From NCBI GenBank assembly GCA_000149265.1, contig CH003232.1:1022176-1086175 (forward strand): DNA of 64,000 nucleotides, given 5' to 3'. Each line of letters starts with the position of its first letter. The first letter of the stretch is position 1. A program made the position numbers and the translations under genes. This document shows positions 10,878 to 22,249 of the stretch, in pieces. This DNA is from Ciona savignyi. Taxonomy: Eukaryota; Chordata; Ascidiacea; Phlebobranchia; Cionidae. The notes below the pieces were generated by a model. That model was not told the DNA's origin, made no database searches, and saw nothing but the letters and a program-made list of their open reading frames with translations.

Positions 10878-12930
10878 CAGATAGCGAAATGTTTCGTTTT
10901 ATGTTAGTTTTGCGGAATTTGGTTTATTACTATATACCTGACACTTCTCTCTAATGTTAATATAAATTAAAATCAATATTTATAGCTAGTTGTTTTAATG
11001 TTTATCGGTTGCACACATTTAAATCAATCTTTAATCCCGTTTGTTTGTATTGTCGTCCGTGAAAGGTACTAACCAGAGGGTTTTTTCATTGTTGTGGGAT
11101 TTTACATTTTTTTATTTAAATGAATAGAACCAATACATTATCTTAATATAAACGGTTTACATTTATTAACTGCACACGCAATCCCTTTCACTCGAGGTTG
11201 TTATGGTATTGCGTCAGCTTAACAAATCATATAATCATAGAACTGGGGAAAATGATAACGCTAAATTTATTAAAGAAACAAAATTTTTGTTTCTAGAAAC
11301 GAAAATTTTAGCCGAGAAACGAAAATTTTGTTTCCAGAAACGAAAATTGTGATTCTTGAAGCGATAGCAAAAGTTTCGTTTTTATGTTAGTTTTACGCAA
11401 CTTTGTTTATTAATCTATACCTGACACATTTCTCCAATGTTAATATACATTAAAATCAATATTTATGGCTAGTTGTTTTAATATTTATCCGTTGCGCATA
11501 TTTAAATCAATCTTTAATCCCGTTTGTTTGTATTGCCGTCCGTGAAAAGTACTAACTATAGTGTGTCATTTTCAATTTTGTGGGTTTATAACTTTATTTT
11601 TTATGGATGTGAAAAAAAAATATTTTAGTTTAAAAGGTCCACACATTTATTAACTGCACACACAATCTCTGTTACTCGAAATTGTTATGGTATTGCGTCA
11701 GCTTAACAAATCATATAATCATAGAACTTGAAAAAATGATAACCCTAAATTCATTAAAGAAGCAAAATTTTTGTTTCTGGAAACGACAATTTTAGCCGAG
11801 AAACAAAAATTTTGTTTCCAGAAACGAAAATTTTGATTCTTGACGCGATAGCGAAAAGTTTTGATTTTATGTTAATTTTACGACAGTTTGTTTATTATTA
11901 TTTACCTGACACGTGTCTCCAATGTCAATCTAAATTATATTCATTATTTATTGCGATCAGTTTTCATATTGATCGGTCGCACATATTTAAATCAATCTTT
12001 AATCCCATTTGTTTTTATTGCAGTCCGTGAAAAGTACTAACCAGTGTGTTATTTTCAATGTTGTGGGATTATACTCTTATTTTTTATTGACATGACATAA
12101 TAAACACATTAGCTTAATTTAAATGGTCCAACTACATTTATTAACTGCACACGCAATCTCTTTCACATGAATTCGTTGTGGTATTGCGTCAGCTTAACTA
12201 ATTATATAATCATAGAACTTGAGAAAATAATAACCCTAAATTCATTTAAGAAGCAAAATTTTTGTTTCTAGAAACGAAAATTTTAGCTGAGAAACAAAGA
12301 TTTTGTTTCCAGAAACAAAAATTTCATTCTAGAAACGAAAATTTTGTTTCCGAAAACGAAAATTTTGATTCTAGAAGCGATAGCGAAAAGTTTCGTTTTT
12401 AGGTTAGTTTTACGGCATTTATTTATTAATATATACCTGACACTAGTCTCCAATGTTAATCTAACTTAAAATCATTATTTTTGGCGAGTTGTTTTCATAT
12501 TTATTGATTTCACACATTTAAATCGCTCTTTAATCCCACTTGCTTTTATTACCTCCCGTGAAAAGTACTAACCAGAGTGTTTTTTTTTCAATCTTGTAGG
12601 TTAATACATTTTTTATTTATTTAAATGAATAACAAATACAGTATTGTGCATGTGCTCTCAAGCTGTACTTAATGTCCTTTAATAGTCCGGGATATTTAGT
12701 TTAACCAAACAGTATATTTCGAAACGATTATTTTGTTTTCAGAAACAAATTTTCCGAGGTATCGTATTTTGTGCGCACCGTCATCATCTAGTGGTAGAAA
12801 CGAAAATAAAGAAACAAAATTTATGTTTCTAAAAATTATTTTTGTTTCCAGAAACAAAAATCGTAAATTAGAAACGAAAATCGCCTTTTAGAAACGAAAT
12901 GAGAAACGAAAATTTGTAAATGCATACAAA
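10878..12930. repeat. Tandem array of about 490 bp units with GAAACGAAAATTTT motifs
   Basis: Units begin near 10885, 11372, 11858 and 12392 with gtttcgttttatgttagttt-like sequence. They share taaatcaatctttaatccc, aacaaatcatataatcatag and runs of gaaacgaaaattttgtttcc, which is partly palindromic. The array directly abuts the truncated end of gene-2 copy 1. No coding sequence is recognised; AT content is very high. Confidence 0.8.
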
Positions 12931-13590
12931 AGGATAGGCGCTACCGTTCCCATATACGAATATCCGATAAGTAATATGTTCGCTTCTATAACAGTAAAGG
13001 CAATTAGGGCGTTGTTGTTTAAGTAGTATCTAGGTGCAGCATTTGGCCATTGTGCTGCATTGATATGAAATATGGTATGTGTAAACTTACAATAGGCTCT
13101 GACCTTCCTTTGGTGGTAAACAAAGGAATATTCATTAGAAAACAATAGAGATTGTGTTAAAACACGTTTTTGAAAACATTTTAGCATATATAAACATTAT
13201 AATTAGATAAGCGAAATCTAATGGTTATAATTTTTAAAAAATCTATTATTGCATGCTACTTAGTTTAAGGCCACATTCTTTATTCTCTCCATACCTGCAA
13301 ATAAAGTATGCAAAAGCGGGGAACGAATAACCTTTGTTTAAAAATAAAGGAATATTTAATGGAAAACAATTAAGATTGTGGTAAAAACATGTCTTAATAA
13401 AGCATGTACCATATAAAAACATTCTTATAAGCTGTTGTGTGTTTTATTTTAACAAAAAATATTTCAATGGAACTTGTCGTTGGAAAAACAAATAAAGTAT
13501 CATTACAATTGAGACTACAGTAAAAAAAACAAGTGATTTCACACAGTGTACCATAAGTAAATATCCTAATTAGTAACTGGATACCGAATT
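12930..13590. repeat. Dispersed repeat shared with 22360-23010 and 23100-23350
   Basis: The stretch cttacaataggctctgacct and the surrounding 600 bases recur near 22495 and again, in part, near 23250. The segment ends at ggataccgaattcct, where it joins the 3' flank of gene-2 copy 2. Confidence 0.7.
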
Positions 13591-13810
13591 CCTGCAACAG
13601 TTTGCAGGATTGGTATTTTTTACAGCACTTAGTATAATGATTCAACTATCATGTGTGAAATATTTACCATAAATGGACAATTAGAAAATATTTACATTTT
13701 TTGCCATATTTGCAAAACTTAGTAGCTTATATACATGAAGAAATTTGTAAGTGCACCAACAAAAGGATATACTTCAACAAAATACATGTGGTTTAACTTA
13801 GAAGGGACGT

Positions 13811-14276
13811 TTATGATCTCGTGCTTCCTACGAACACGCCAAGAACAAATAGACAACCAAANNNNNNNNNNNNNNNNNNNNNNNNNNNNNNNNNNNNNNN
13901 NNNNNNNNNNNNNNNNNNNNNNNNNNNNNNNNNNNNNNNNNNNNNNNNNNNNNNNNNNNNNTCTTCCTACGAACACGCCAAGAACAAATATGACAACCAA
14001 AAGCCAACCAATGGAATTGGCCAGTATCGCCCCAACCATACCAACCCCAATCATGGATATGGCATCTACAGTTGCTTGGTCAAGATTTACATCAAGTCTT
14101 CTCGCAACTGAAACCACTACTAACGATATGAAAGCACGAAGGCGTTTTGCTATTGCACCACTCGCTCTAGCGATCAGACTGATAACAGTTTCTTCTCTCC
14201 TGTCATCTTTGGGTTCTACAACTTCTTTCTGTTCAGTCATAACTTCATTGTCATCTTGGTCACTTGTTGGACCAAT
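13811..14276 (-). pseudogene. Gene-2 copy 2: isolated last exon with assembly gap
   Basis: Only exon 9 is present, with its acceptor near 14276 and TAA at 13811-13813. It encodes the acidic stretch, VVEPKDDRREETVISL and the hydrophobic tail. A block of exactly 100 N (13862-13961) interrupts it. Sequence on both sides of the gap repeats the tail segment (cctacgaacacgccaagaac), so the true sequence is probably a tandem expansion of the tail-coding repeat that was not assembled. Upstream exons are absent: intron 8 sequence continues only to about 14378, where a SINE begins. Confidence 0.75.
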
Positions 14277-14378
14277 CTAAGGCAAAGCGTTTGTCAAATA
14301 AAGTGAAATATTATTAGAAATAATCTGTAGTCAGAAATTGTCAGATTATCTTAAATGAAGCAGCCAGTTACCAAATAG

Positions 14379-14668
14379 GATAGGATATTCATTGTTTTCC
14401 CCGTGAATGGGAAAACCAAGGGGGTTAACACACGGGCGATCGTCAGATCACCTCGCGCCCATCGTCGGGTTACCGGAGATATTTCAGTGTGTTGTGTATG
14501 ATAGACACGTTCTTTCAATTTGGTTGAACCCATTAATTCGCTGGGTTCGGGCAATGTCCGTAAAGTGCCTTGCCAAAGGACACAACTGACTAGCTAGCGA
14601 CCAGTTCAGCACCTGCAACCTTTCGATTGAAAGGCGACGCACTTAACCGTTAGACCAACGGGCCGGAC
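14379..14668 (-). mobile_element. SINE at the breakpoint between copies 2 and A
   Basis: Full-length minus-strand SINE: a 3' tail with aggataggatattc, the centre, then gcgacgcacttaaccgttag and the tRNA-like 5' end. On its left is intron 8 of copy 2; on its right is the 3' flank of copy A. Confidence 0.85.
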
Positions 14669-15386
14669 AAACTTTGAATGGATTGCCGTCAAAACTAGGT
14701 TGAGCTTATACTTAAACTGGTATCTGTTTACGCTGAAATTGACGCTCTGTACAGAAAAATATCTATAACACAAACTCTGCTTATTTTTGACAAACGCACA
14801 TCCATTATAATCCATTATAGAGTTGGATACAAATTCATGTTAAACGCTTGAATACAAAACTTGACTTGGTACCAATCACAGAAGGAAATTTAAAACGCTT
14901 TACGTCTTACAAATCAAAAGTCACAAAGAAAGGTGCGTTATCAAACAAGTGTAAATGATTTTTAAGCCAAGAACAAGAAACTGAGAATAATCTCAGGTAA
15001 TTGTCCAACCGATTAACATTGTGGGTTAGTGCATGGAATGGACAGTTTGACTACAGTTAGTTCATATCTACAGCGATGCAGTTTTTTGGTAAGAATATAC
15101 ATAAAAAGTAGATAAAACAGCTAGTTTCTTTTGTACAAAAATAGTTCCGTTACCAAAAGTTATTACAGAGGTACAGTTTGCAGGATTGGTATTTTATACA
15201 GCACCTAATATAACGATTCAACTATCATGTGAAAAATATTTACCATAAATGGACAATTGGAAAATATATACATTATTTGCCATCTTTGCAAAACTGAGTA
15301 GCTTACATACATGAAGAAATGTATAAGTCCACCGAGTAAAGGATATACGTTAACGAAATACATGTGGTTTAACTTAAAAGGAACGT

Positions 15387-18300
15387 TTATAATCTCGTGC
15401 TCGCTACTACCACACCAAAAACAAACATGGCCACCAAATTCCAATCAATAGAATTGGTCAATATCGCCCCAACCATTAAAACCCCGATAATAGATATGGC
15501 TTTTACAGTTGCTTGGTCAAGATTTACACCAAGACTTCTGGCAACTGAAACCACTACTAACGATATGAAAGCACGAAGGCGTTTTGCTATCGCACCACTC
15601 GCTCTAGCGACCAGATTAATAACAGTTTCCTCTCTTCTGTCATTATCGGGTTCTACAACCTCTTCCTGTTCAGTCATAACTTCATTATCATCTTGGTCAC
15701 TTGTTGGACCCTAAATCAAAATTTTGGTCAAATAAGGTATTTTTTATTAGAAATAATCTGTAGTCGAAAATTGTCAGATTATCTTAAATGAAGCAGCCGG
15801 TTACCAAATCTAATGCAGCGTGAGGCTACGAAAAATGTGCTTTAGTTATTGTTTAACCGAATAAATCAGTAAATTCAAACATTGTTAAAGTCTCCTTTGT
15901 AGTTGTTCTAATTCTTTATCTACTGCAGTCTATTTCTTACAAGGGATAATTTGTTACAAGTTTGTTTGCCCAATAAACACAGTGTTCTGGCAAGAGCCGA
16001 AAAGTGTTTATATAATCTTGTGTTCGTAATGAGCCTAATAATGTACATCTCGCAGTTGTTTCAATACTTCTTCCACAGCAAATTGCATGAATGGCTGATT
16101 CATGGAGGTATCGAACACCCCGGTGTTAGTCGGCATTTCTTTCTCCAATGAAGACCGCATTGCCGCCAATTTCCCCCATACATTGTTTAAAAAATCTCTT
16201 TGATTGCTGGATCTGAAGTAACATTAAAATTAAGATCTTCAAACGCAATGTTTATCCGACAGATTAGTCTGGTGGGTTATTGCGTCACCTTTCAGCCGAT
16301 GGGTTGTAGATACGAAATTGGTCGCTAGCTAGTCGGTTGTGTGCTTGGGCAGAGCACTTAACAGACATTGCCTGACCAAGCGGATTAATGGGTTGAACTA
16401 ATTTAAAGGAACGTCTGAATCACACACAACACACTACAATTGCTTTGGTAACCGGACGGTGGGTGCGAGGTAATTGGACGATTGCCTGTTTGTTAACCCC
16501 CTTGGTTATCCCATTCACGGGACAGACATTAATATCTTATCTAATTATATCCTATACAAATTTTACTCACTGCTGAATGGGATCCTTGGCATACTTTAAA
16601 TGCTTGGTAAACGTATCCAGTCTCCATGTTAGATTAGAGAACCGGGGATCGTGCGGGCCAAGCGCCAGCCTGGCTCTTTCGAGTGTACCGTTCATTTCCT
16701 TTCGTACCCGATCATACTGCTCCGTTACAGCGGTATCTTTCCTATGAGTTCGAAAAGTTATATTCGCATTGAACACGCAACACCACAACGGTTAACAAAT
16801 GTGCCAACAAATAGACAACACTACTATTGAGGTAACTTGAACTATTATAGAGTTAACTTAGAAAAATAAAGTCTCAGTTTATAGTCTCAATAACTTACCC
16901 GTTTAACTTTTCCGTTGCATGAACCAAAAAACTGTTCAGCACACGTTTGCAAGTTTCTTCTGATATTTTGCAAACGCTTTCCTTGACTGCGTCCCAAGAT
17001 GTGTCAATCACACTACGAATGTTGGCGTAAGCTACAGTACTTTCTCTGTAACGTTTCATTTCTAAGGAATCTGAAGATATTTAAAAATTAAATAGCTTTT
17101 CCAAAGCGCGTCTAATCTTACAAAATACCGGATTGTAGTTGTACCGCTGACTGTTGTATTGGTTTAAGACAAAGTTTAACCGAATCGGTGAAATTCCTCC
17201 AATTTAAATTTCTATCCAAAAACGTCACCTCGACTTTCAGTATTTCGACATTGTGTAAATCCTACGAACCCAGGAAACGTTTTAGAAATGTTTTACAACT
17301 AACAATTCCAACTGTGGGCAACATCACTTACAGTGTAGTTGACCGGCAATCGCAAGCAGAACATGAGGTTTTTCTTCATTGTATTTGGGAATGAATGGAA
17401 GAACTTAGAAGTCTCGCACTGGAACATAAAAACATCACACAACTAATAGGATAGGATATTCATGTTGATCCCCGTGAACAGAAAAACCAAGGGGGTTAAC
17501 ACACAGGCAACCGTCAGATCACCTCGCGCCCATCGGCGGGTTACCGGAGCTATTTTAGTGTGTTGTATAATTAAGACATTCCTTGAATTTGGTAGAACTC
17601 ATTAATCCGCTGGGTTCATGCAATGTCCGTAAAGTGCCTTGCCCAAGGAAACAACCGACTAGCTAGCGACCAGTTTCGCACCTGCAACCTTTCGATTTAA
17701 AGGCGACGCACTTAACCGCTTGACCAACCGACCGGACAAATCTATTTTCTTGTGAAAACCATATTGATCTACCAACTCGTGTACGTTTAAACAAGCGTGC
17801 GTTAAAACTATTTTTCAACTGTCCGAGTAAGAAAAATTCCAACCTTAATTCCTCCAATTTCATGCTGCAAATATGATCCTTCACTTGGCGTCGCTACAAC
17901 GGTGACGTCAGTTATATACGTCATTTCTCTGTTGACGTCATACGAAATGAGATTTAACATTTGGTATTATTACGGGTGCAGCAATCGTATGATATTAATA
18001 GCCAATATATATTACCGTAATATTTGCGGGGCTAGCATGTCTGCTTCAAAATCTGTATCAAATCGAAGCCAGTAAAATGCGTCGCTTCCTAACTGGGTGG
18101 ATATCTAAGGATAATATAGAGTGAGTTAGATTAATAGCGTAACTTCACTGCAAGTTTGTTATCATTAGCCAGTTAAAAAAAAGGGGGAGATATTTTGCTT
18201 TGTCCGTTTTTGTCTTTTTAGACGTTGCTGGTTTTGTCTTATTAAATGTTGTAACTCTTTAAATCAGGAGTTATCGGATCGGATTAACACTTAAATATCA

Positions 18301-18441
18301 TGAGCCAGATATGTAAAAATAAAGTTTGAGGTAAAATATACATAAAAGTAACCTCTAACCTGTATTTACAATATTAAAATCATGTGTGTAGATCACAAGA
18401 AATACCGCGGTAACAAGACTTGCAGCAATTAAAGTCCACAT
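15387..18441 (-). CDS. Gene-2 copy A: 425-residue membrane protein of unknown family
   Basis: Nine exons join in frame from ATG (18441) to TAA (15387-15389): 18360-18441, 18016-18088, 17844-17928, 17332-17403, 17129-17261, 16899-17070, 16571-16741, 16047-16212 and 15387-15710, 1278 nt in all. The protein starts with a hydrophobic anchor (MWTLIAASLVTAVFLVIY), so the following segment with FYWLRFDTDFEADML is predicted to be non-cytosolic. Residues about 150-320 are charged and helical (KRYRER…, TEQYDRVRKEMNG). An acidic linker and two or more hydrophobic segments (AISIIGVLMVGAIL…) end the protein. No known domain was recognised. Gene 1 remnants end only 11 bp upstream. A SINE occupies intron 3 in this copy only, and another lies in intron 7. 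Confidence 0.85.
16262..16545 (+). mobile_element. SINE in intron 7 of gene-2 copy A
   Basis: The same insertion site and orientation as in copies 1 and C, with ggtcgctagctagtcggttg and cggacggtgggtgcgaggta. Confidence 0.8.
17448..17742 (-). mobile_element. SINE in intron 3 of gene-2 copy A only
   Basis: Near full-length minus-strand SINE with an aggataggatattc tail. It is absent from the same intron in copies B and C, so it inserted after those copies separated. Confidence 0.8.
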
Positions 18442-18452
18442 TAAAGCAAAGA

Positions 18453-18806
18453 TTACTCAAAGTTTGATACATAAATCTTTTGTAGAGCAGCCATTGACTG
18501 TTAACATATCAATGCAAAACGGTTTGTTAGAAGTAGACATAGGGTTAATATAACGATCATACTAATAATATTAAATTAAATTACAACAGAGAGTTGGACA
18601 ATAGATAAAACCCCAACAGCCTTACCTGATATAGAAACTCCGGTTGGTAACCTTCCACAGTGATAGCAGAGACAGGAACACAAGAATCTCTACCATCTCG
18701 ACACCGACGTTTGTATTCACTGATCAGTTGGTTAGCGTCGCAAATCCCGTGATTTGCCGCGCCATCCGTGAAAAGAAGGATAGAATCTCGTGCAGCCCTT
18801 CGCCCA
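18453..18806 (-). pseudogene. Gene-1 copy A: last two exons of the vWA protein
   Basis: Only exon 5 (18626-18806) and the terminal exon (18453-18497, TAA at 18453) remain. Exon 5 contains the strand with the MIDAS Asp (ILLFTDGAAN). The terminal exon reads SMAALQK followed by IYVSNFE and stop; copies B and C stop two codons after QK. Exons 1-4 are missing, because at about 19064 the sequence switches from gene-1 intron 4 into exon 6 of gene-2 copy B. Confidence 0.8.
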
Positions 18807-19064
18807 CTGTTGTAAGCGGTAGGGTATGTTTAAGGGTTTACACGCACAGTATATAGGATAAACACACATTTATGGGTTGAAAATAAGACAGATTACGTTA
18901 TAACACATGCAATAGCTAGATTACTTTATAAAGATTTTCCGGTTATAGATTCTTTTAAATTCGGCTGAATATAATCAAAACTTTACTGCGTTTTTAGTTT
19001 ATCACTTTAAGCATCAGAGATCAGGCAAGAGCTAACAAATGCATGTTTGGATTTCGCTCCTATA

Positions 19065-20293
19065 CGTTGCATGAACCAAAAAACTGTTTAGCACACGTTT
19101 ACAAGTTTCTTCTGATATTTTGCAGACGCTTTCCTTTACTGCGTCCCAAGATGTGTCAATCACACTACGAATATTGGCGTAAGCTACAGTACTTTCTCTG
19201 TAACGTTTCATTTCTATGGAATCTGAAAATATTTTAAAATTAAATAGCTTTCAACGCGCGTCTAATCTTACAAAATACCCGATTGAAGTTGTACCGCTGA
19301 CTGTTGTATTGGTTTAAGACAAAGTTTAACCGAATCGGTGAATTTTCTCCAATTTAAATTTCCATCCAAAAACGTCACATCGACTTTCAGTATTTCGATG
19401 TTGTGTAAATCCTACAAACACAGGAAAAATGTTTTACGTCTAACAATTCCAACTGTTGGCAAAATCACTTACAGTGTAGTTGACAGGCAATTGCAGGCAG
19501 AACATGAGGTTTTTCTTCATTGTATTTGGGAATGAATGGAAGAACTTAGAAGTCTCGCACTGGAACACGGGAACATTACACAAGTAAACCACATATTGAT
19601 CTATAGTCTATATCAACTCGTGTTCGTTTGAAGCGTGGTTTAAAACTAATATTTAGCTATCGTAGTAAAACAAATCTCAACCTGAATTCCTCCAGTTTCA
19701 TGTTGCAAAGTTGACCCTCCACTTGGCGTCGCTACAACGGTGACGTCAGTTATGTACGTCATTTCTCTGTTGACGTCATACGAAATAAGATTTAACATTT
19801 GTTATTATTACGTGTGCAGCAATTGTATGATATTATTAGCCAATATACCATACCGTAGGATTTGCGGGGTTAGCATGTCTGCTTCAAAATCTGTATCAAA
19901 TCGAAGCCAGTAAAATGCGTCACTTCCTAGCTTGGTTGATATCTATGGATAATATAGAGTGAGTTACTTTAATAGTGTAACTTTACTGCAAATTTGGTAT
20001 GATTAGGCCTTTTAAAAAAGGGAAAAGGGGGAGATATTTTTGCTTTGGCCGTTTTTGACTTTTTAAAAGTTTGCTGTTTTTGTATTATTGAACGTGGTGA
20101 CGCCTCAAATCACCCAGCCAGTAGCAGTTATCGGATTAAAACTTACAAATCATGACCCAGATGTATAAAATCAAAATTTAAGGTAAAAAATCTATAGTAG
20201 TAACCTCTAACCTGTATTCACAATATTAAAATCATGTGTGTATATCACAAGCAATACCGCTGTTACATGACTTGTATCAATTAAAATCAACAT
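19065..20293 (-). pseudogene. Gene-2 copy B: 3' truncated
   Basis: Exons 1-5 are intact (20212-20293, 19854-19926, 19682-19766, 19473-19544, 19279-19411). Exon 6 starts at 19222 and is cut at about 19065. Beyond the cut the frame runs into gene-1 intron 4 sequence of copy A and stops within about ten codons. The hydrophobic tail and coiled middle are lost. If expressed, only an anchor plus the N-terminal region would be made. ATG lies 30 bp after the gene-1 stop codon. Confidence 0.8.
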
Positions 20294-20323
20294 AAAAGCA
20301 AGATTACACAACGTTCGATTACA

Positions 20324-22098
20324 TTAAACCTTTTGTAGAGCAGCCATCGACTGTTAATATATCAATGCAAAATGGTTTGTAAAATAGTTTTACGATCATA
20401 CTAATGAATTAAATTAAATTACACCAGAGAGTTGGACAATAGATAAAACCACAACAGCCTTACCTGATATAGAAACTCCGGTTGGTAACCTTCCACAGTG
20501 ATAGCAGAGACAGGAACGCAGGAATCCCTACCATCTCGACACCGTCTTTTGTATTCACTGATCAGTTGGTTAGCGTCGCAAATTCCCTCATTTGCCACGC
20601 CATCCGTAAAAAGAAGGATAGAATCTCGTGCAGCCCTTCGCCCACTGTTGTATGTGGTAGGGTATGTTTAAGGGTTTACACGCACAGTATATAGGATAAA
20701 CACACATTTATGGGTTGAAAATAAGACAGATTACGTTATAACACATGCAATAGCTAGATTACTTTATAAAGATTTTCCGGTTATAGATTCTTTTAAAGTC
20801 GGCTGAATATAATCAAAACTTCACTGCGTCTTTAGTTTAACACTTTAAGCATCAGAGATCAGGCAAGGCTAACAAGTGCATGTTTGGATTTCGCTTCTAT
20901 TCGGTAGGCGGTAAAACCAACTGAACAATTCGCCCCAGCGCATTGGACTTTAAAGTAACTTAGTAATAGGGATTTTTTAAAGTTACTTACAGAATGGTCG
21001 TCAATGCTGTAAATAACCCATCGCTAATATTGGTACACCCGCCAGCTGTAAACTTATCAACAGCACCTCTCGCAGCCTCCTGAATGTTTTATACAAAGAA
21101 AATATTTAGAGATTCACAGCGACATGTAATGTGAACGGACCTTTCCTTCTGGGGACATTTGAGTGAGGTTCAGTTGGATTTCAGCTCTTTCGTTGAATGT
21201 GACAATTGCCAACCAAGCGGACTCAGCTGTTTTCTCAATAAATAACTCTGCAAATGTCTGCAAGCAAACATAATTACGTAAAATATTATTTTTTTGTTAA
21301 TGTTCGTACTTTCATTCTCTCCAGCAGACTGCAGGTTTGCCCGTCAGCGACTTTTTCCATGCTTCCACTCACATCAATAACTAACACGTATCGGTGCTCG
21401 ACGTGCTGATCTTCAGTTCCGTGAGCTTCCATTTCCATTACGATGTTGATTTCCTATTTGATTAAACCAACTAAAGCACCTCATTATTTAATAAGTAGTG
21501 TATATCATTTATACATACATGTTGATAAACCAGTAACATTGTAGTGCAGAGGGTTGTAGAATCGAAACTGACCGCTAGCTTGTAGGTTTTGTTTTGGGAC
21601 AAGGCAGGGCAAGGCACTTAGGGGACATTGCCTGAATCCAGTAAAAAATATTTACCCAAATTTAAAAAAACGTCTGAATCATACACTAAACATTGCAATA
21701 ATTCCCGTAACCCGGCGGTGGGTGCGAGGTGATCTGAATATCCTATCATTTGAACCGACTTTAGATATCAGGTTGTGAGAAAAAAATAAGACTGATTTTG
21801 GTCGTATGGTAAATCGCTGAGTGACACTTATTTTCATGTGTTCCGTTTTCATTAAAGAGATAAGTAGATATTTAGTGGAAACGCCTCTGAAAGTAACCGA
21901 ACTGGTTTTTAAAACACGATGTGTCTTACAAATCCAATAATAGACCCTATAAAAATTTAAAGACAATAATAATATAAATTTTGTTCATACCAAGGTTTAT
22001 TCTATTACCTGAGGTTTTTCCTTCTTGCAGAAATATTTCGTTTCCACTAGATTTTGACTTGTTGTGTCCAATGTGTTTCTGCTGACATTTATATTCAT
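20324..22098 (-). CDS. Gene-1 copy B: complete 215-residue vWA-domain protein
   Basis: Six exons join in phase: 22009-22098, 21310-21453, 21141-21257, 20991-21079, 20464-20644 and 20324-20350 (648 nt, stop included). The von Willebrand A fold spans nearly the whole protein. MIDAS residues are in place: DVSGS at about 57-61, Thr at about 133 (GGCTNISDG) and Asp at about 161 (LLFTDG), so divalent-metal ligand binding is plausible. There is no signal peptide, which suggests a cytosolic protein. The start is chosen because this first exon is conserved in copy C and preceded by ctaaaattgaaac in both. The terminal exon encodes SMAALQKV and stop. It is followed after 30 bp by the ATG of gene 2. The partner and function are unknown. 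Confidence 0.85.
21548..21745 (+). mobile_element. SINE in intron 1 of gene-1 copy B
   Basis: SINE pieces include gaccgctagcttgtaggttt, aaggcacttaggggacattg and cggcggtgggtgcgaggtga, ending early. The matching insertion in copy C is at about 28008-28170, so it predates that duplication. Confidence 0.75.
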
Positions 22099-22249
22099 GT
22101 TTCAATTTTAGTGTTTAGATACACCAATCTTAATATGGGTCCAGTGTTTCTGGGTTTAAAGCTAGAGCCAGTACAAATAAAACGTTCTAGTTTTAAACTA
22201 TTCGTTCCACGTATAAAAAATATTCTACCCAGTAATGAATATATTACTT

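Noticed and set aside
14606..14815. Small open frames running from SINEs into flanks (also 45915-46325, 54-57 kb)
   Set aside because: Repeat-driven frames with no splice sites or conservation of reading frame.
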